This document shows, one piece after another, positions 9,297-21,191 of a stretch of DNA of 64,000 bases (position 1 is its first letter; the number at the start of each line of letters is the position of its first letter). The stretch spans positions 1,978,151-2,042,150 of the forward strand of contig LNGK01000007.1 in assembly GCA_001510575.1 (NCBI GenBank), given 5' to 3'. This DNA comes from Knoxdaviesia capensis (taxonomy: Eukaryota > Ascomycota > Sordariomycetes > Microascales > Gondwanamycetaceae). Made by a program: the position numbers and the translations under genes. The notes under the pieces were generated by a model. It worked only from the letters and a program-made list of their open reading frames with translations. It was not told where the DNA came from and searched no databases.

Positions 9297-11670
9297 TTAC
9301 GGCTTCTTGTCACCGGTCTCGCCCTCGGTCGAAGACGACGAAGACTCCTGGTTGCCGCTCTCGGCACGGGCCTTGTGCATCTTGTCGAAGAGGTTGAGCG
9401 AGGCAACCTGGAGCTCATCGGTCTTCTCCTTGATCTCATCGGCGGTGGCAGTGCCCTCGCCAGCCTGGCTCTTGGAGATGAACTCGCGGAGGCTGGTAAT
9501 CTTCTCGCGGATGGTGTCGGCCTCGGTCTTGTCGAGCTTGTCGGCATACTCGTTGAGAGCCTTCTCTGTGTCGTTCAGCACGCTGTCGGCACGGTTGGCA
9601 GACTCAATGGCAGACTTGCGCTCCTTGTCCTGCTCAGCGTACTTCTCGGAATCCTCGACCATGCGCTCAATCTCCGAGTCCGAGAGACCCGAGCCCGAGG
9701 CAATGGTGATCGACTGGTCCTTGTTGGTGGACTTGTCCTTGGCGTGGACGTGCACGATCGAATCGGCGTCAATGTCGAAGGTAACCTCGACCTGGGGAAC
9801 ACCACGGTGAGCCGGGGGGATACCAACAAGCTGGAAGTTGCCCAACAGCTTGTTGTCCTTGACGAGCTCACGCTCACCCTGGTACACCTTGATCTCGACG
9901 GCAGTCTGGAAGTCGGCAGCGGTGGAGAACACCTGCGACTTCTTGGTGGGAATGGTGGTGTTGCGGTTGATCAGACGAGTGAACACACCGCCGAGGGTCT
10001 CGATACCGAGCGACAGAGGAGTCACATCAAGCAGGAGGAGATCCTTGACCTCACCGGAGAGGACAGCACCCTGGATAGCAGCACCGATGGCAACAGCCTC
10101 ATCGGGGTTGACCGACTTGGCCGGGTCACGGCCGAAGATGCCCTTGACGGACTCGGCAACCTTGGGCATACGGGTCATACCGCCGACGAGAATGACCTCC
10201 TGGATCTCCTTGGCCGACAAGCCGGCATCCTTCAGAGCCTTGCGGACGGGCTCAATGGTGCGCTGGATAAGCGGGTCCATCATGGCCTCAAGCTGGGCAC
10301 GAGTGAGCTTGGTATTGATGTGCTTGGGGCCGGAGGCGTCAGCAGTGATGAAGGGCAGGTTAATATCGGTCTGGAGAGACGACGAAAGCTCAATCTTGGC
10401 CTTCTCGGCAGCCTCACGGATACGCTGGATGGCCATGCGGTCGCCCGACAGGTCGATGGACGAATCCTTCTTGAACTGCTGGACAATGTGGCGCACAAGG
10501 TGGATATCAAAGTCCTCACCACCAAGATGGGTGTCACCGTTGGTGGACTTGACCTCGAACACACCGTTCTGGATCTCCAGGACGGAGATATCGAAGGTGC
10601 CACCACCAAGATCGTAGACAGCGACGATGCGGTCGGCCTCCTTCTCAAGACCGTAGGCCAGGGCAGCGGCAGTGGGCTCGTTGACAACACGCAGAACATT
10701 AAGGCCGGCAATTTGGCCAGCATCCTTGGTGGCCTGACGCTGCGAATCGTTGAAGTAGGCAGGAACGGTGACGACGGCGTTCTTGACGGGCTTGGACAGA
10801 TAGGCCTCGGCGGTCTCCTTCATCTTGTTCAGGACGAAGCCACCAATCTGCGACGGAGAGTAGTTCTGGCCACGGGCCGACACCCAGGCGTCACCGTTGG
10901 TGTGCTGGACAATCTTGTAGGGAACCTCCTTGATGTCACGCTGGACCTCGGCGTCGGTGAACTTGCGGCCGATGAGACGCTTGGTGGCGAAAAGGGTGTT
11001 CTCGGGGTTCACGACAGCCTGGCGCTTGGCAGCAACACCGACTAACCGCTCGCCGTCCTCGGCAAAGGCGACAACCGAAGGAGTTGTCCGGGCACCTAGA
11101 GGTCAGGGGGAACAAGGGATGAGTTAGATTATGGGTTCGGGTATTGCAGGGGATGGAGGCCAGAGCTTCCGAATGGGTAGCCATTGATGAATTGATTCAT
11201 CTCATCAACGCCGTCCACGAATCTATTGGCAATGGATTGTTGAGCTTACCTTCCGCGTTCTCGATGATTCTGGGGGTCTTGCCCTCCATGATGGCGACGG
11301 CCGAGTTTGTGGTACCTGTAGAAGCGAGGCGCGTGATATGTCAGCAAACGGCTCAATGAGCTGCAGAGCTATTGAAAGCAAGCGGGTTTGACTTACCCAG
11401 ATCGATACCGATCACAGCACCCTGCACTTTTCCATCCGAAGCAGTGGACTCATAGCGCATGAAAGACGAGGCTAGAGGCGATCTGGCGATACGGGCGGTG
11501 GCACGAGCCGAGATGGGAGAGGCCCGGGGAAGCTATTGCGAAGGCAGAAAGAGTCAGTCGGACGAGGTCGGAAAAGGCGCACAGCCAACGGCTCAAGACA
11601 ATTGAGATGAAGTCACGGTAATGAAGGATGATGAAGAACTTACGGCCTTTGCGAACCGCGAAGCGAGCAT
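9297..11670 (-). CDS. SSC1: Mitochondrial Hsp70 chaperone (Ssc1 family)
   Basis: Exons on the minus strand are 11670-11644, 11532-11397, 11315-11250 and 11095-9297, giving 675 residues. Donors are GTAAGT/GTAAGT/GTAAGC and acceptors end in AG. The N-terminus (MLASRFAKA, then a stretch rich in Ser, Arg and Ala) is a mitochondrial presequence. Mature Hsp70 signatures follow in order: GAVIGIDLGTTNSAVAIMEG (phosphate 1), VYDLGGGTFDIS (phosphate 2), and VILVGGMTRMPKV (adenosine motif), then the substrate-binding domain and a helical lid ending in a short Ser/Glu tail. The enzyme hydrolyses ATP to drive import through TIM23 (with TIM44 and Mge1) and matrix protein folding. Length is close to yeast Ssc1 (654). 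The first 27-nt exon encodes only nine residues, so simple ORF calling misses the true start. A long ORF on the opposite strand is a shadow. Confidence 0.96.
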
Positions 11671-13284
11671 TTTGAAGGATGTGAATTGGAGATGAGGATG
11701 AGAGTGTTTTGAGTTATACACGAGAGAGAGGAAAGAAACAAAACAGAAGAGGAAAAAAGGCACACAGGACAAAAGGGGGAATATTAAAAACACAGAAGAA
11801 TTATGATAGTAATACAGACGCGATTGGAAGAATCGAGATGAATTTTCGGGGGGAGGGAGAGAGAAAATTTCGAGATGAGATGATGATGTAGAAAGGAGGA
11901 AAAAAAACAGTTCAGAAAGGAGACGTAAAGTTTTTTTATGTATGCCGACGAGGCAGAAAAAAAAGCTGCGAAAAAACTCATCCCGGTCGTCCAGCAGTTT
12001 TCATAGAAACTCGCGGAAAGCTCTGCACGTCTGTGATTGGCCAGAAATGCCGTGGGTCGGCAGAATGTCGGTATTGGACGGAAGGAGAAAAGGGGACTTT
12101 GACTTACCGCACAGTCTGTATGGGGTCAGAAGTACACAGTTGCGTACTGTCTGGGGACTGTGCAGGCCCTTGTCTGGAAAGCTCCGAGTTGGTGCCTGAG
12201 GCAACAAGGCTTTGGAAAGCTGGTGGCAGCTGGCACGATTGAATCTGCCAGCTGGCCATACAAACGGCTTGATCTGTTCTCGTGCCTACAGAACATCCAG
12301 CTTCAGCAACCCTAGACCTGCGTGTATTTCTGACGATGCGACTTTGCCTGCCCTCCAGGAAGGCCGAGGCTCAATTATATTTCAGCCTCAAGATGTGGTT
12401 CGCTGGTCTCGAAACCCGAGTTTGGAGCTGCACATTTGACGTTGAAGTCGGAAACCGGCGCGGTGCACTTAGTTAAGCAGAATATCATGTAGACGATACT
12501 TCTACGCTCGTAGAGAGCGCTGACAGTCGTAGCGTACACACTACAACTTCATGCTGCCTTTTTCCCCCAGAATCTCCAGCCAATAAAAGCTTCACGCTCC
12601 AGATTTTAGATTCTTTCCTTCCTGACCAGATGATGTGCGGGCAGAACTTGTCATCTGGAGATTTCTTCTCTTTTCACATCATCCTTTGCTTCTATGGTTT
12701 TCATTCTTATGTGTCGTGTTGATTCATATTCCATCACCATATCTTGTATCAGCATCTTCCATCTTGAGAACACTGCTGTGGTCTCTGTATAATCATCAGT
12801 ATCACCACGTCTTCAGCTTTGGCTTTGTTCCTGTGCTCTCACTCTCTCCTTCTTCCCGGTACTCACATCTTCTCACATCTGCTATCCTCACCTCAAACTC
12901 TTATACTAATTATATTCCCTCCTTGTTATCAATCTTCTATGCTCTATTCCATTTACAAATATCATGCTCCCTCCCCTCTATCTTCAGCCCACTTTGTTTA
13001 CATTCCAAAGGTCCTCCTCATTGGCTATATCATACAGCCATAGCCTTTCCTCAGCTAACCGCTGGCGCCTGGACCAGACAACACACCCGATCTTCTTGTT
13101 GTTCTCAGCTCACTGTCACTAAACCTTGAAGGCTTCTTTTCTTCCTTATTCAACCTCGCTTTCTGCACGCTCCCTCCTCGATATCCAGTCTGTTCTGGCC
13201 AATTCCTCAAAACCACCAGAACCGGCCAACCCTACTGAATCTGCACCCATCCGCCACTTAGAGGAACGGAATCGGTCTCCGGTC
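11671..13284. promoter_or_regulatory. Divergent intergenic/promoter region between mtHsp70 and the DUF2415-type gene
   Basis: This 1.6 kb region should carry both promoters. Nearest Hsp70 it is purine-rich on the plus strand. A single GAAnnTTC unit (GAATTTTC near 11838) is the only two-unit match to a heat shock element that I see. The octamer GGAAAGCT occurs three times, near 12013, 12175 and 12214. A perfect 9-bp inverted repeat (CAGCTGGCA/TGCCAGCTG) lies at 12227-12254. From about 12640 to 13130 the plus strand is strongly T/C-rich, typical of a fungal 5' leader for the downstream gene. No convincing extra gene is seen. Confidence 0.45.
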
Positions 13285-16080
13285 ATGGCGGTTGATTATG
13301 ACTTGCAGTATGGACCATGCTCTTCTCCTCTCCAGTCTTACTCCTTCATATATGTGTACCTACGAACTGACCGTGATATGTGCGCCCGCTTCTTAGGGCC
13401 ACCGTTCCCTCCGAGAACCTTGTGTTGAGGTCCGGCCGCAAACGTTACCACATCCCCATCGGATCTCAGTACGCCTTCATCCTTTCCCCGTCCACCCCTC
13501 TATTGCTCATATCAGCGTGCTAACTTCCTCCCAGTCACTGGCAACTCAGATCTCTCCTCAGCGCCGAGCGAGATGGAACTCTTTTCTTCCCCGGCGGACC
13601 GTCGAGTAAACACATCCAACGCTTCAATCCCGCAACCCTCGAGCTCGACACTTTCCGAGCCCTGTCGTTCTCTCCCCGGTGCTTAGTGGCCGCAAACGGC
13701 TGGGTCTGCGTCGGCGGAGAGAACGGAGAGTTCTCCGCTATCCGCACCACTCCCGACGCGACTAGCAGCCCGGCCAAAGATGGCCCGGTCTCAACCTCCT
13801 CCACCTCCCGGGCCACGTCACGGCGAGATCTCAACTCGAGCCCCACCGCACGACTCCAAGCGATCCAAATCGGACAGCTATTAGCTACACGGTCCCCGGG
13901 CGAACAGCCACCGCGACAGGCTGGCCATGACGGCGACTTGGCCCACGATGACATTGACCAGCATGACCGCCTTCTTGACGACCAGCCGATTCACTCTATC
14001 CATCCGTCCACCCCTCAAGGATCTCTCAACCGCATCTCGATGCTGCCTCGCTTTCCCCAACTCGCCAAAAGCAACCAGTTTTCTACCCAGCGAGTCAACT
14101 GCATCACCCTGTGGTTTCCCAGCACCTCGAGCTCCGACTCTCCCATCACTTACAAGGTCCCGGTGGCCGTTCTCGCTAACAACGATAATAGTGTTGCCGT
14201 TGTGGATCTAGGCGCCTTCGACGGCGACAGTGATATTCACGAACTCGACAAGCTGATGTATCCGGACCTGATGAACCGGGCCGTCATCTCCCCGGATGGC
14301 CAGCTGCTGGTCGCAGTCTCGGACGATCCCTATCTCTACATCCACCGCCGCGAGCCGGACCCGCTTCACCCCGGCCAAGGCCGCTGGCGCAAGGAGGACG
14401 AGATTCTGATTCTCGGGCAGAAACCCAATGATGGGACCGACTTTCGCGGCAGCTTTGCCGTCTGCTTTTCGAGTAGCGGCAACTATCTCGCCGTCGGCAC
14501 GCAGTACGGCATCATCTCCATCTTCAGCGTCGGCCTGTTTGGCAAGGGCGAGGACGTCAACCCGCTGATCACATCGTTCTCTTCCACGCGCGCCGGCCTC
14601 TTCGACGGTGCCGTCCGGGACATGGCCTTCTGCCCCGGATCCTTCGACCTGCTGGCCTGGAGTGAAGACAAGGGCCGCGTCGGCATTGCCGACGCTCGGA
14701 CTAACTTTACTGTGCAACAGGTCCTGAGTATCAGTGTGATGGGCGAGTTCGAACTGGTCAACGTGCTGGATCGCGGCACGATCGACCCCCGATTACTGGA
14801 GCCGGCACCGCAGGGCTCGGGCTCGCAGTCCTCGCACCGCTTCATCGATACCTACAACTACCCCTTGACCCCGGACGAGCGGCTGATCCTCGACGTGCTG
14901 CAGAACGAGCGGCGCCGTCGCGAGAACCAGCACCCACATCAACCGCGCAACCCGGCAGCTTCGGTGGTGCGCCAGCCCGAGGAACTGGAAATGCTGCGCC
15001 TACAGACCCTCGCAACCGCTAGAATGTCGGCCGCCGCTAACTCTCCGGGCAGTGGTGGCAGCGGTAGTGGTGGCGGTGGTAGTAGCAGTGGCATCTGGAG
15101 CTCGTATTCCGCAGCAGCCTCGGCGACGGCAATGGCAGCAGCCGCAGCAGCCGCCGCGGACACGGCAGGTCGGACAGGTGAGCCTCTAGACCGCGTTGAG
15201 TCTTCTTTTCCCCTGCACCACCCGCACCACACGAGCACCTCTGGCGGCGGCAGCGGCAGCGGCAGCGGCGACCCCCCAAATGTGGCCGTCCTGCGCGCAC
15301 TCAACAACCTGGTGCACCACATGCCGGACCGCGCACTGCAGGACGCGCTGTACCGCGCCGACCGCATCGGGGATGTGCTAGGCACGCGGCCGCGCACGGC
15401 CAGCGGCTCGGCCATGCTCGCGTCGGCGGCGCGGCTGGACTACCTGCGCGACCAGCGGATGCGCACCAGAGTCATGGGCATGCCGACGCGCATGGACGAG
15501 TACTCTTCCACCACCACCATGGCCACCATCCCGCTAACACCCCGCGTCGCAGGAGGGCCGCCGTCCGGATCGGCAGCCAACCGTGCGGCGATGATTTCCG
15601 GCGGCGCTGGCGGCGGCAGCAGTGACTTCCCGCCCACCGCCACTGGCCAGACGTCCCTTCCGGCCCGTCTGCAGGACCTGTACGAAAACATGCTGTTGCC
15701 GATGTACCCGCACCTCCGGCCGGATCTGGAGACTCTCCGCCAGGAGCGGCCGTCGATGCTGCCGATGTTCTACTACCGCCGGGGCGTGCAGGACCAGGTG
15801 TCGACGCTTAACGATGTCCTTCCCACCCCGCCAGCCGATGATAACACCAGCGGATTGGCGTGGAGCGCGGATGGCCGCGATCTGTAAGTTTCTTTTGTCC
15901 GTTGCGTGTTTTTTTTTGGGGCGGAGAGTGTCCCTGTCCCTGCTCTGTTCCATCGAGCCACAGTCCAAGTCTAACCACATACTCTGTTCGTTTAGCTTCA
16001 TCGGCGCCGAGGGCGGAATCTTCCGCTTCCGCGTTAACACTCACTCGCGCAAGCTGTTCCCCAGCATCCAGATGCGATGA
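13285..16080 (+). CDS. WD40-like protein with DUF2415-type region, function unknown
   Basis: Exons 13285-13307, 13397-13468, 13535-15883 and 15996-16080 encode about 842 residues. Introns begin GTATGG, GTACGC and GTAAGT and have CTGAC/CTAAC branch sites. Splicing yields an N-terminus that begins MAVDYDLQ and soon reads HHWQLRSLLSAERDGTLFF, a start that resembles fungal DUF2415 proteins. The core has beta-propeller-like strands (AVISPDGQLLVAVSDD, GSFAVCFSSSGNYLAVGTQY) and the block VRDMAFCPGSFDLLAWSEDK followed by GRVGIADARTNF, which matches the DUF2415 consensus as I know it. Ser/Gly/Ala-rich low-complexity insertions occupy the centre. The last exon closes the propeller (SGLAWSADGRDLFIGAEGGI and onward). 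The family is conserved in fungi without an assigned function; a scaffold role is the most that can be inferred. It converges on the L2HGDH-like gene. Confidence 0.82.
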
Positions 16081-16728
16081 GCGAGGAACAGTACTCCCTT
16101 TCTCCTCTTTCTTTCAGTGCTAAAGGTCAACACGCGTATCCGAACTTCAGACTTCAAGACAAATCCTCTTCTCTTCACCCCTTTCCTTCTCCCTTCTTCT
16201 TCCTCTTCTTCTTCTCCTCCTCCTCCTCGCTCAACGCTTAACCCTTACAACCCCAGGCCTCGACGGATCTTTGCCATTTTGCCCTCCGTTGTATGAACTT
16301 CATGATATTATCTTTTTTGCAAAAGGGAGACGGGAGTGTTTTGGTGTCTATGACTCTCTGGGTACTACGCTTTTTCTGCCTTTTTTTTTTTTTAAGAGGG
16401 GAGTGGCACATCTTCCATGGTTATGTGAATACTTGGACCTGTATTTCTGCTTTTCCTGCTACGTCCATCACTCATTTTCTTTTGGTTCCATATTTTTAGG
16501 GTTATTCCTCAGCATGGCGTTTTTGTCCCATCTAATGAATATGGGATGGACTTTTTTTCTTCGTCTTTTGGTACTACTTCATGCTAATGGTGGTATATGT
16601 ATCTGGTTTACTCTTTTGGAGACCTCTTAAAAGTTGTATATACGTGCGTCTTCCGCACATGCTCCTGTATACTAAGCACAGGGCCCCCAACGCCGTCCAT
16701 AATGTCTAACCCCGTGTCTGCCCGTCGG

Positions 16729-16772
<44 letters not shown>
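16081..16772. other. Convergent 3' intergenic region
   Basis: About 690 bp between the DUF2415-type gene and the L2HGDH-like gene. It is T-rich on the plus strand, with a poly-T at 16380-16393, and ends in a long CT microsatellite. No gene is seen. Confidence 0.6.
16731..16769. repeat. (CT)n microsatellite, about 19 units
   Basis: Uninterrupted CT repeat ending four bases from the stop codon of the L2HGDH-like gene (16773-16775). On that gene's coding strand it is (GA)n at the very start of the 3' UTR. Confidence 0.95.
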
Positions 16773-16773
<1 letters not shown>

Positions 16774-18059
16774 CAATACACCATATCGTGAACGTGCTCA
16801 GCAATCGCCAACGAACTGGTCAGCCCCGGACTCTCAATGCCCAGCAGGTTAACCCAGCCCTCGAAGTCGGCCGGCCGCTCAATGACGAAATCCTGGAAGC
16901 CCTTCCCCTGCACCACGCCGCCGGCGCGGCTCAGTTTCGGCCGGATACCGGCGTAATCCGGCTCCAGCGCGGTCTCGTCAATACCGGGCAAGTACGAGCG
17001 GATGGCTTGGACGGCATCTGGCAGGCGCGCGGCGCTCACGGCCAGGTTATCGGGCGAGTCGACCCACTCGACGTCCGGGCCGAAGCGGATGCGGCCGGCG
17101 AGGTCGAGGGTCAGGTGGGTGCCGAGGCCGTGGCCGCCGGGCTCGGGCGCGGGGTAGATCAGGCGCGACACGCGCGGCGAGGACGAGGCGTACGAGAAGT
17201 AGTTGCCCTTGGCGAAGAAGGCGGTGCGCGCGCGCGCCGGCGGCACAATCATGTTGTGCACGGCGACGGCGCCGAGGCCGGCGGCGTTGACCAGGGTGTC
17301 GGAGCGCACGGTGGACGTCTCGCCCGAGTGCGGGTCGCGCACGTCGACGGCCCAGCCGCGGGCGCCGCGCGCCAGCGCGCGCACGCCGACGACGTGCGAG
17401 GCGACGGCCACGACGCCGCCGGCGTCCTCGAACTGGCCGCGCAGCGCGGCCATCAGGCCGTGCGAGTCGACGATGCCGGTCTCGGGGCTCTCCAGCACGC
17501 CGGCGGCGGCGCGCACGGCCGGCTCGGCGGCGGCGGCCTCGGCGCCGCACACCCAGCGCGCGGGCACGCCGAGCGCGTCGCACAGCGCGCGCACGCCGTG
17601 CAGCGCGTCCAGCTGGGCGGCGGTCTGCGCGACGATCCACTTGCCGACGCGGCGGTGGGCGACGCCGTGGCGCGCGCAGAAGGCGTACAGCCGCTCGCGG
17701 CCCTCGATGCACAGCCGTGTCTTCAGCGAGTCGCGGCCGTAGTAGATGCCGGCGTGGATCACCTCGCTGTTGCGCGCCGTGGTCTCGGTGCCCAGCGCGT
17801 CGTGGCGCTCGACCAGCAGCGTGCTGTGCTCCGGGTGTTGTGCGAGGCGCCGGGCTATGGCGAGACCGACCACGCCTCCGCCGATGATCTAGCGGGAATG
17901 TTAGGGTTGGGGGTTTGCCTTGCGGTTAGGGTTTCGGGCGTCGAGGAGTTGGGGGAATCGTACCACATGCGTGAAATCTGGCGGTGCAGCTGTGGAAAGC
18001 AGCCGGGTCTGCCTCAACGTTCTCCGTAACGGAGCTTGACACCGCACGGGAGCAAGCAT
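16773..18059 (-). CDS. FAD-dependent L-2-hydroxyglutarate dehydrogenase-like protein, mitochondrial
   Basis: Exons on the minus strand are 18059-17964 and 17888-16773, giving 403 residues. The donor is GTACGA and the acceptor GCTAG, with a CCCTAAC branch region. Exon 1 encodes MLAPVRCQAPLRRTLRQTRL and continues to a junction THV|IIGGGVVGLAIARRL. The first ~25 residues are Arg-rich without acids, a mitochondrial presequence, and the junction rebuilds the dinucleotide-binding GxGxxG fold of DAO-family flavoproteins. Other L2HGDH/LhgO features are ERHDALGTETTARNSEVIHA followed by GIYYG, then LVNAAGLGA, and a C-terminal block with YAGIRPKLSRAGG and NLLGIESPGLTSSLAIAEHV. The enzyme oxidises L-2-hydroxyglutarate to 2-oxoglutarate as metabolite repair. 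Much of exon 2 (about 17040-17760) is extremely GC-rich compared with its surroundings. Related glycine oxidase-like activities cannot be excluded. Confidence 0.88.
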
Positions 18060-18290
18060 GTTCTGTGGCTATATATTTCAGGTTGCAAGGTTCGTTGTAG
18101 TTGAATTTCACAAGAGCGGTGGTGAAGACAAAGATTCCGTTGGCTCGCTCACACCAGCGGCAGGCAAACGCGAGCAGATATACTCGATAGTGAAGCTCTC
18201 CCACCAAGCTAAGCCAAGCCACACGACGATCAGATCTTCGAAAAAGTCGCCGGCGGTAGTTTCCGGAAGCAGCGTATATGCGTAGAGATG

Positions 18291-18309
18291 ATATATATAT
18301 ATATATATA
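18291..18309. repeat. (AT)n microsatellite
   Basis: Short perfect AT run followed by two further GATATA-type units; non-coding. Confidence 0.9.
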
Positions 18310-18819
18310 GATATAGATATCCTAGGGCTGAAAGGCCTCGGAACAATAAGTGGAGGCAGAGGAGTAAGCTGACGAGATCCAAAAGAGCAAAAAAAAAAAG
18401 AACCAACGGAGGACAACTGGATTTCTGGAGGGAGACTAAGACACACGGCGGAATCAGCAAACGGACGCCGGCTGTGTTTCTGGATTTCACTTTCCCCCCA
18501 TCGACAAACGGCCACAGCCGGGGGAAAAACTGCGGGGGAATGAATCGAGAATCCTCCGATGCTCGGCTGTGGCCCCACCCCCGGCTAACCCTAAAGCTAA
18601 GCCAACATGGTAAGGGTTGACGGCTGTTGGCAGCTGTGGCCGGAGCCCGCGATCGAAGAACCACGAATTAATCTTTTTTTTTCTTTTCTTTCTTTTCATG
18701 CTGACATTGGACCCAGACATCCGTCCCGACCATCATGATCTCCGGTTTAGCTGTACTCTCGTTTACACTTGCTTTTGGGATCGTCGGCGCTCGACGCCGT
18801 GTTTCGTTTCGTCGGCCAC

Positions 18820-18822
<3 letters not shown>

Positions 18823-18856
<34 letters not shown>
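18823..18856. repeat. (GA)n microsatellite, 17 units
   Basis: Perfect GA dinucleotide repeat in a non-coding region. It produces spurious Arg-Glu and Leu-Ser open frames on the two strands. Confidence 0.95.
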
Positions 18857-18858
<2 letters not shown>

Positions 18859-20102
18859 GCCGGTGCCGCGCAGAGCATGTGTCCATCTCGCTCGAAGATC
18901 CGGTTCGAACGAGAAATACGCCTGTTGTTCCCTGGGCTGTTCGACTGCCTTTCCCCCCTCTTCGTTCTCTCCCGATGTGGCGTCGTCTCTGTACGATTTC
19001 GAACTGTCAGTGAGCAAGGAAAGAGATCCTCGTTGTGGAGGGGCATGTCCATGAATCGAATATATGTATCCCGGACTGTAGCCATCGCCCCATCCTCGAC
19101 TTTCCCCTCTTCTTCTTCTTCTCGCGTCCGGCCGTCCACGGTCACTCTCGCTCTTCCATCCCGAGCCACACACACACACTCACTCTCTCTGTATTACCAT
19201 CCACCCACTCGTTTCCCCTCACAACCATCTTCGATGCCTCTCTTCGCAAGGGCCCGCGACGCCGCCACTCCCCACACTCATTATCTTGATTCTTGTTCTG
19301 CTGCGTTTCGTCTCCACCGTCGCCTCTTCGGTCCGGGCTCAATTTCCTTAACGATCCCCAGTTCCTTGCCTTCTCAAACCCGCCGGATGAATTTATTCCG
19401 TGCACACTACAGCGACGCTAGCTCTTGTCACACACACTGAATCACAGTAGTTCACTAGACTTCACATACGCCCACCACACCGACACCGTAGTCAATAATC
19501 ACACGCAGAGATCCGGCGAGAAAGGCCTACGTGACACATGGTAATACTACGTGAAAAAAGACACACAAATTTGTAGAAACATAGTCTTTGAAAACTCATG
19601 TCACCCGAGGATCCGAACTCCGAAAACCCCGACGACAGAAAAAAGGAAGATAAAGACTAAAAAAAAAAGAGAGAGAAACACCGAAAAGAGGGGGGGAGGT
19701 GGAAACCTCCCCACGTGGAAAAAAAGAAGAACCGAAGCAGGGAAACCGATGAAAAGGAAGCGGGAGTCGGGGGATGGAGCATAGGGAAAGGGAGAGAAGA
19801 GAGAGAAAAGAAAACAGCCCGGACGAGCAAGGAGAAACAAGAGAGAGCAGAGAAGCAAGGAACGCCGACGCTAGAAACCCGGAGAGAGTCTCCCCCCGGT
19901 CAGCACGGCCGTTCCGATCCCAGAAGCATCAATCTCGCTCAGTCACACAAAAAGCCCAGAGCAACGGGAGAAGAACCCCAGAGCCCGCCAAAGACAACCG
20001 ACTTCCACAGAAAGAAAGAAACGGAAAAACCAAGCAAACAGCAAATCAGACACACACCCGGTTTTTTGGTTTTTTGTTGCCCCCGTTCTCGGCCCCCCCC
20101 GT

Positions 20103-21191
20103 TTACTTGGTCTTCGCAAACTCCACCCGCAGGATGAGATGCTTGAAGCCATAGCCGTCCATCTTCTGGCATGCACGCTCCGCATCAGACTGCTCCGAGA
20201 AGCTGATGAAAGCAAAGCCCTTGGCAAGGCCGGTGTCCCGGTCCTTGGCCAGGAACACGCGCGTAACGCGTCCGAACCGCTCGAACATCTCCCGCAGCTC
20301 GCCCTCCTCGGCCAGCTCCGACACGTTCGTCACCCGCAGCGTCGCGAAGTCGTCGCGCTCGCCAAACTTGCCGCCGCCGGCGCCGCCCATGCGGTCGCCC
20401 GCGCCCGCGCCGGCTCCGCGGTCGCCGCCCCGCAGCTGCGGCGGCACGTAGGAACCCTTCTTGGCCCCGCCCGCGCCGCTGCCGCCCTCGGGCCCCGGCT
20501 CGTCGCCCATGCCGGCCGCCACATCCGCCGTCGCGCCCATCGGCGCCATCGTGTCCTTGAAAGGGCACTTCGCCGTGTAGTGGTCGCCGCCGCAGATACG
20601 GCACTTGACCTGCTTGTCCTTCAGCTTCTCCTTCAGCGTCTGCGCCTCCGCCGAGTTGGCCTCGGCCTTCTCGTCGCGCCGCCAGTTGACACTGGGCCGG
20701 AACAGGATGTTCTCGCCCACCGACGTGGTGTGGGCCGCCGGGCCCGGCGGGTCGTTCGCGCTCAGCCCAAACTTCTTCCATGTCTTGCGCTCAGCCACCC
20801 GCGGGTTCACCCGCTCCGTGTGCGTCACGTACCGGATCCGCCGCGTGGTCTTGACCTTCTGGCCCTGGTCGTTGAAGGAGTACGAGATCACCGTCTTGGT
20901 GCCGTCCTTGTTGCTGATGGTTTGAGGGGGGGGGAGTTCGGTCGAGGGCTCGTCGACATCGTCATCATCGGCCCAGTCACGGCTGTAGAGAACGAGAGAA
21001 AGGCGGATTAGTAACTGCCAGGGGGTTTTGTCTTTTTTTTCTTCGTTTGTCCATCGTGAATCCCCAATGAGAGAGGGGCCCCTCCATCCCCCTGTCCCTC
21101 CGAGAGATGCAGCAAGAATCCAAACTTCGAAGAAAAAAAAAGATCGAGAAAGAAACCCGAACAAAACCTACCGAGCCACAGGGGTCGCCAT
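20103..21191 (-). CDS. TIF35: Translation initiation factor eIF3 subunit g
   Basis: Exons on the minus strand are 21191-21172 and 20982-20103, giving 299 residues. Exon 1 is only 20 nt (MATPVAR); the donor is GTAGGT and the acceptor CTACAG. The N-terminal half has the eIF3g region binding eIF3i (DWADDDDVDE near the start, then IRYVTHTERVNPRVAERKTW and KKFG). A CCHC zinc knuckle CRICGGDHYTAKC lies at about residues 135-147. After a Gly-rich linker comes a C-terminal RRM (about 215-299) with RNP2 LRVTNVSE and RNP1 KGFAFISF. eIF3g binds mRNA and assists scanning and reinitiation in the eIF3 complex. Length is close to yeast Tif35 (274) with a longer Gly-rich linker. Simple ORF calling gives a false start upstream in the intron. 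Confidence 0.95.

Larger units (their letters stand above)
18060..20102. other. Intergenic region, no convincing gene (L2HGDH-like 5' flank and eIF3g 3' flank)
   Basis: Two kilobases upstream of the L2HGDH-like start and downstream of the eIF3g stop. It contains an AT microsatellite (18291-18309), a GA microsatellite (18823-18856), a short CA run near 19169-19180 and a long purine-rich tract (about 19630-19860). Open frames here (for example 18769-19440 +) are driven by the dinucleotide repeats and have no protein-like composition. An AACCCTAA telobox octamer is at 18587-18594. Confidence 0.5.

Noticed and set aside
9147..11045. 632-codon ORF on the plus strand opposite mtHsp70
   Set aside because: Hsp70 genes are well known for long antisense open frames caused by codon bias. 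The translation is Leu/Gly/Val-rich without domains, and the sense strand is a clear Ssc1 with matching introns.
16788..18029. 413-codon plus-strand ORF opposite the L2HGDH-like gene
   Set aside because: Produced by the extreme GC of the sense gene. The composition (Ala/Gly/Arg/His) is not protein-like and it runs through the sense intron.
18769..19440. 223-codon plus-strand ORF around the GA microsatellite
   Set aside because: It depends on the GA run and has no protein-like composition or splice context.
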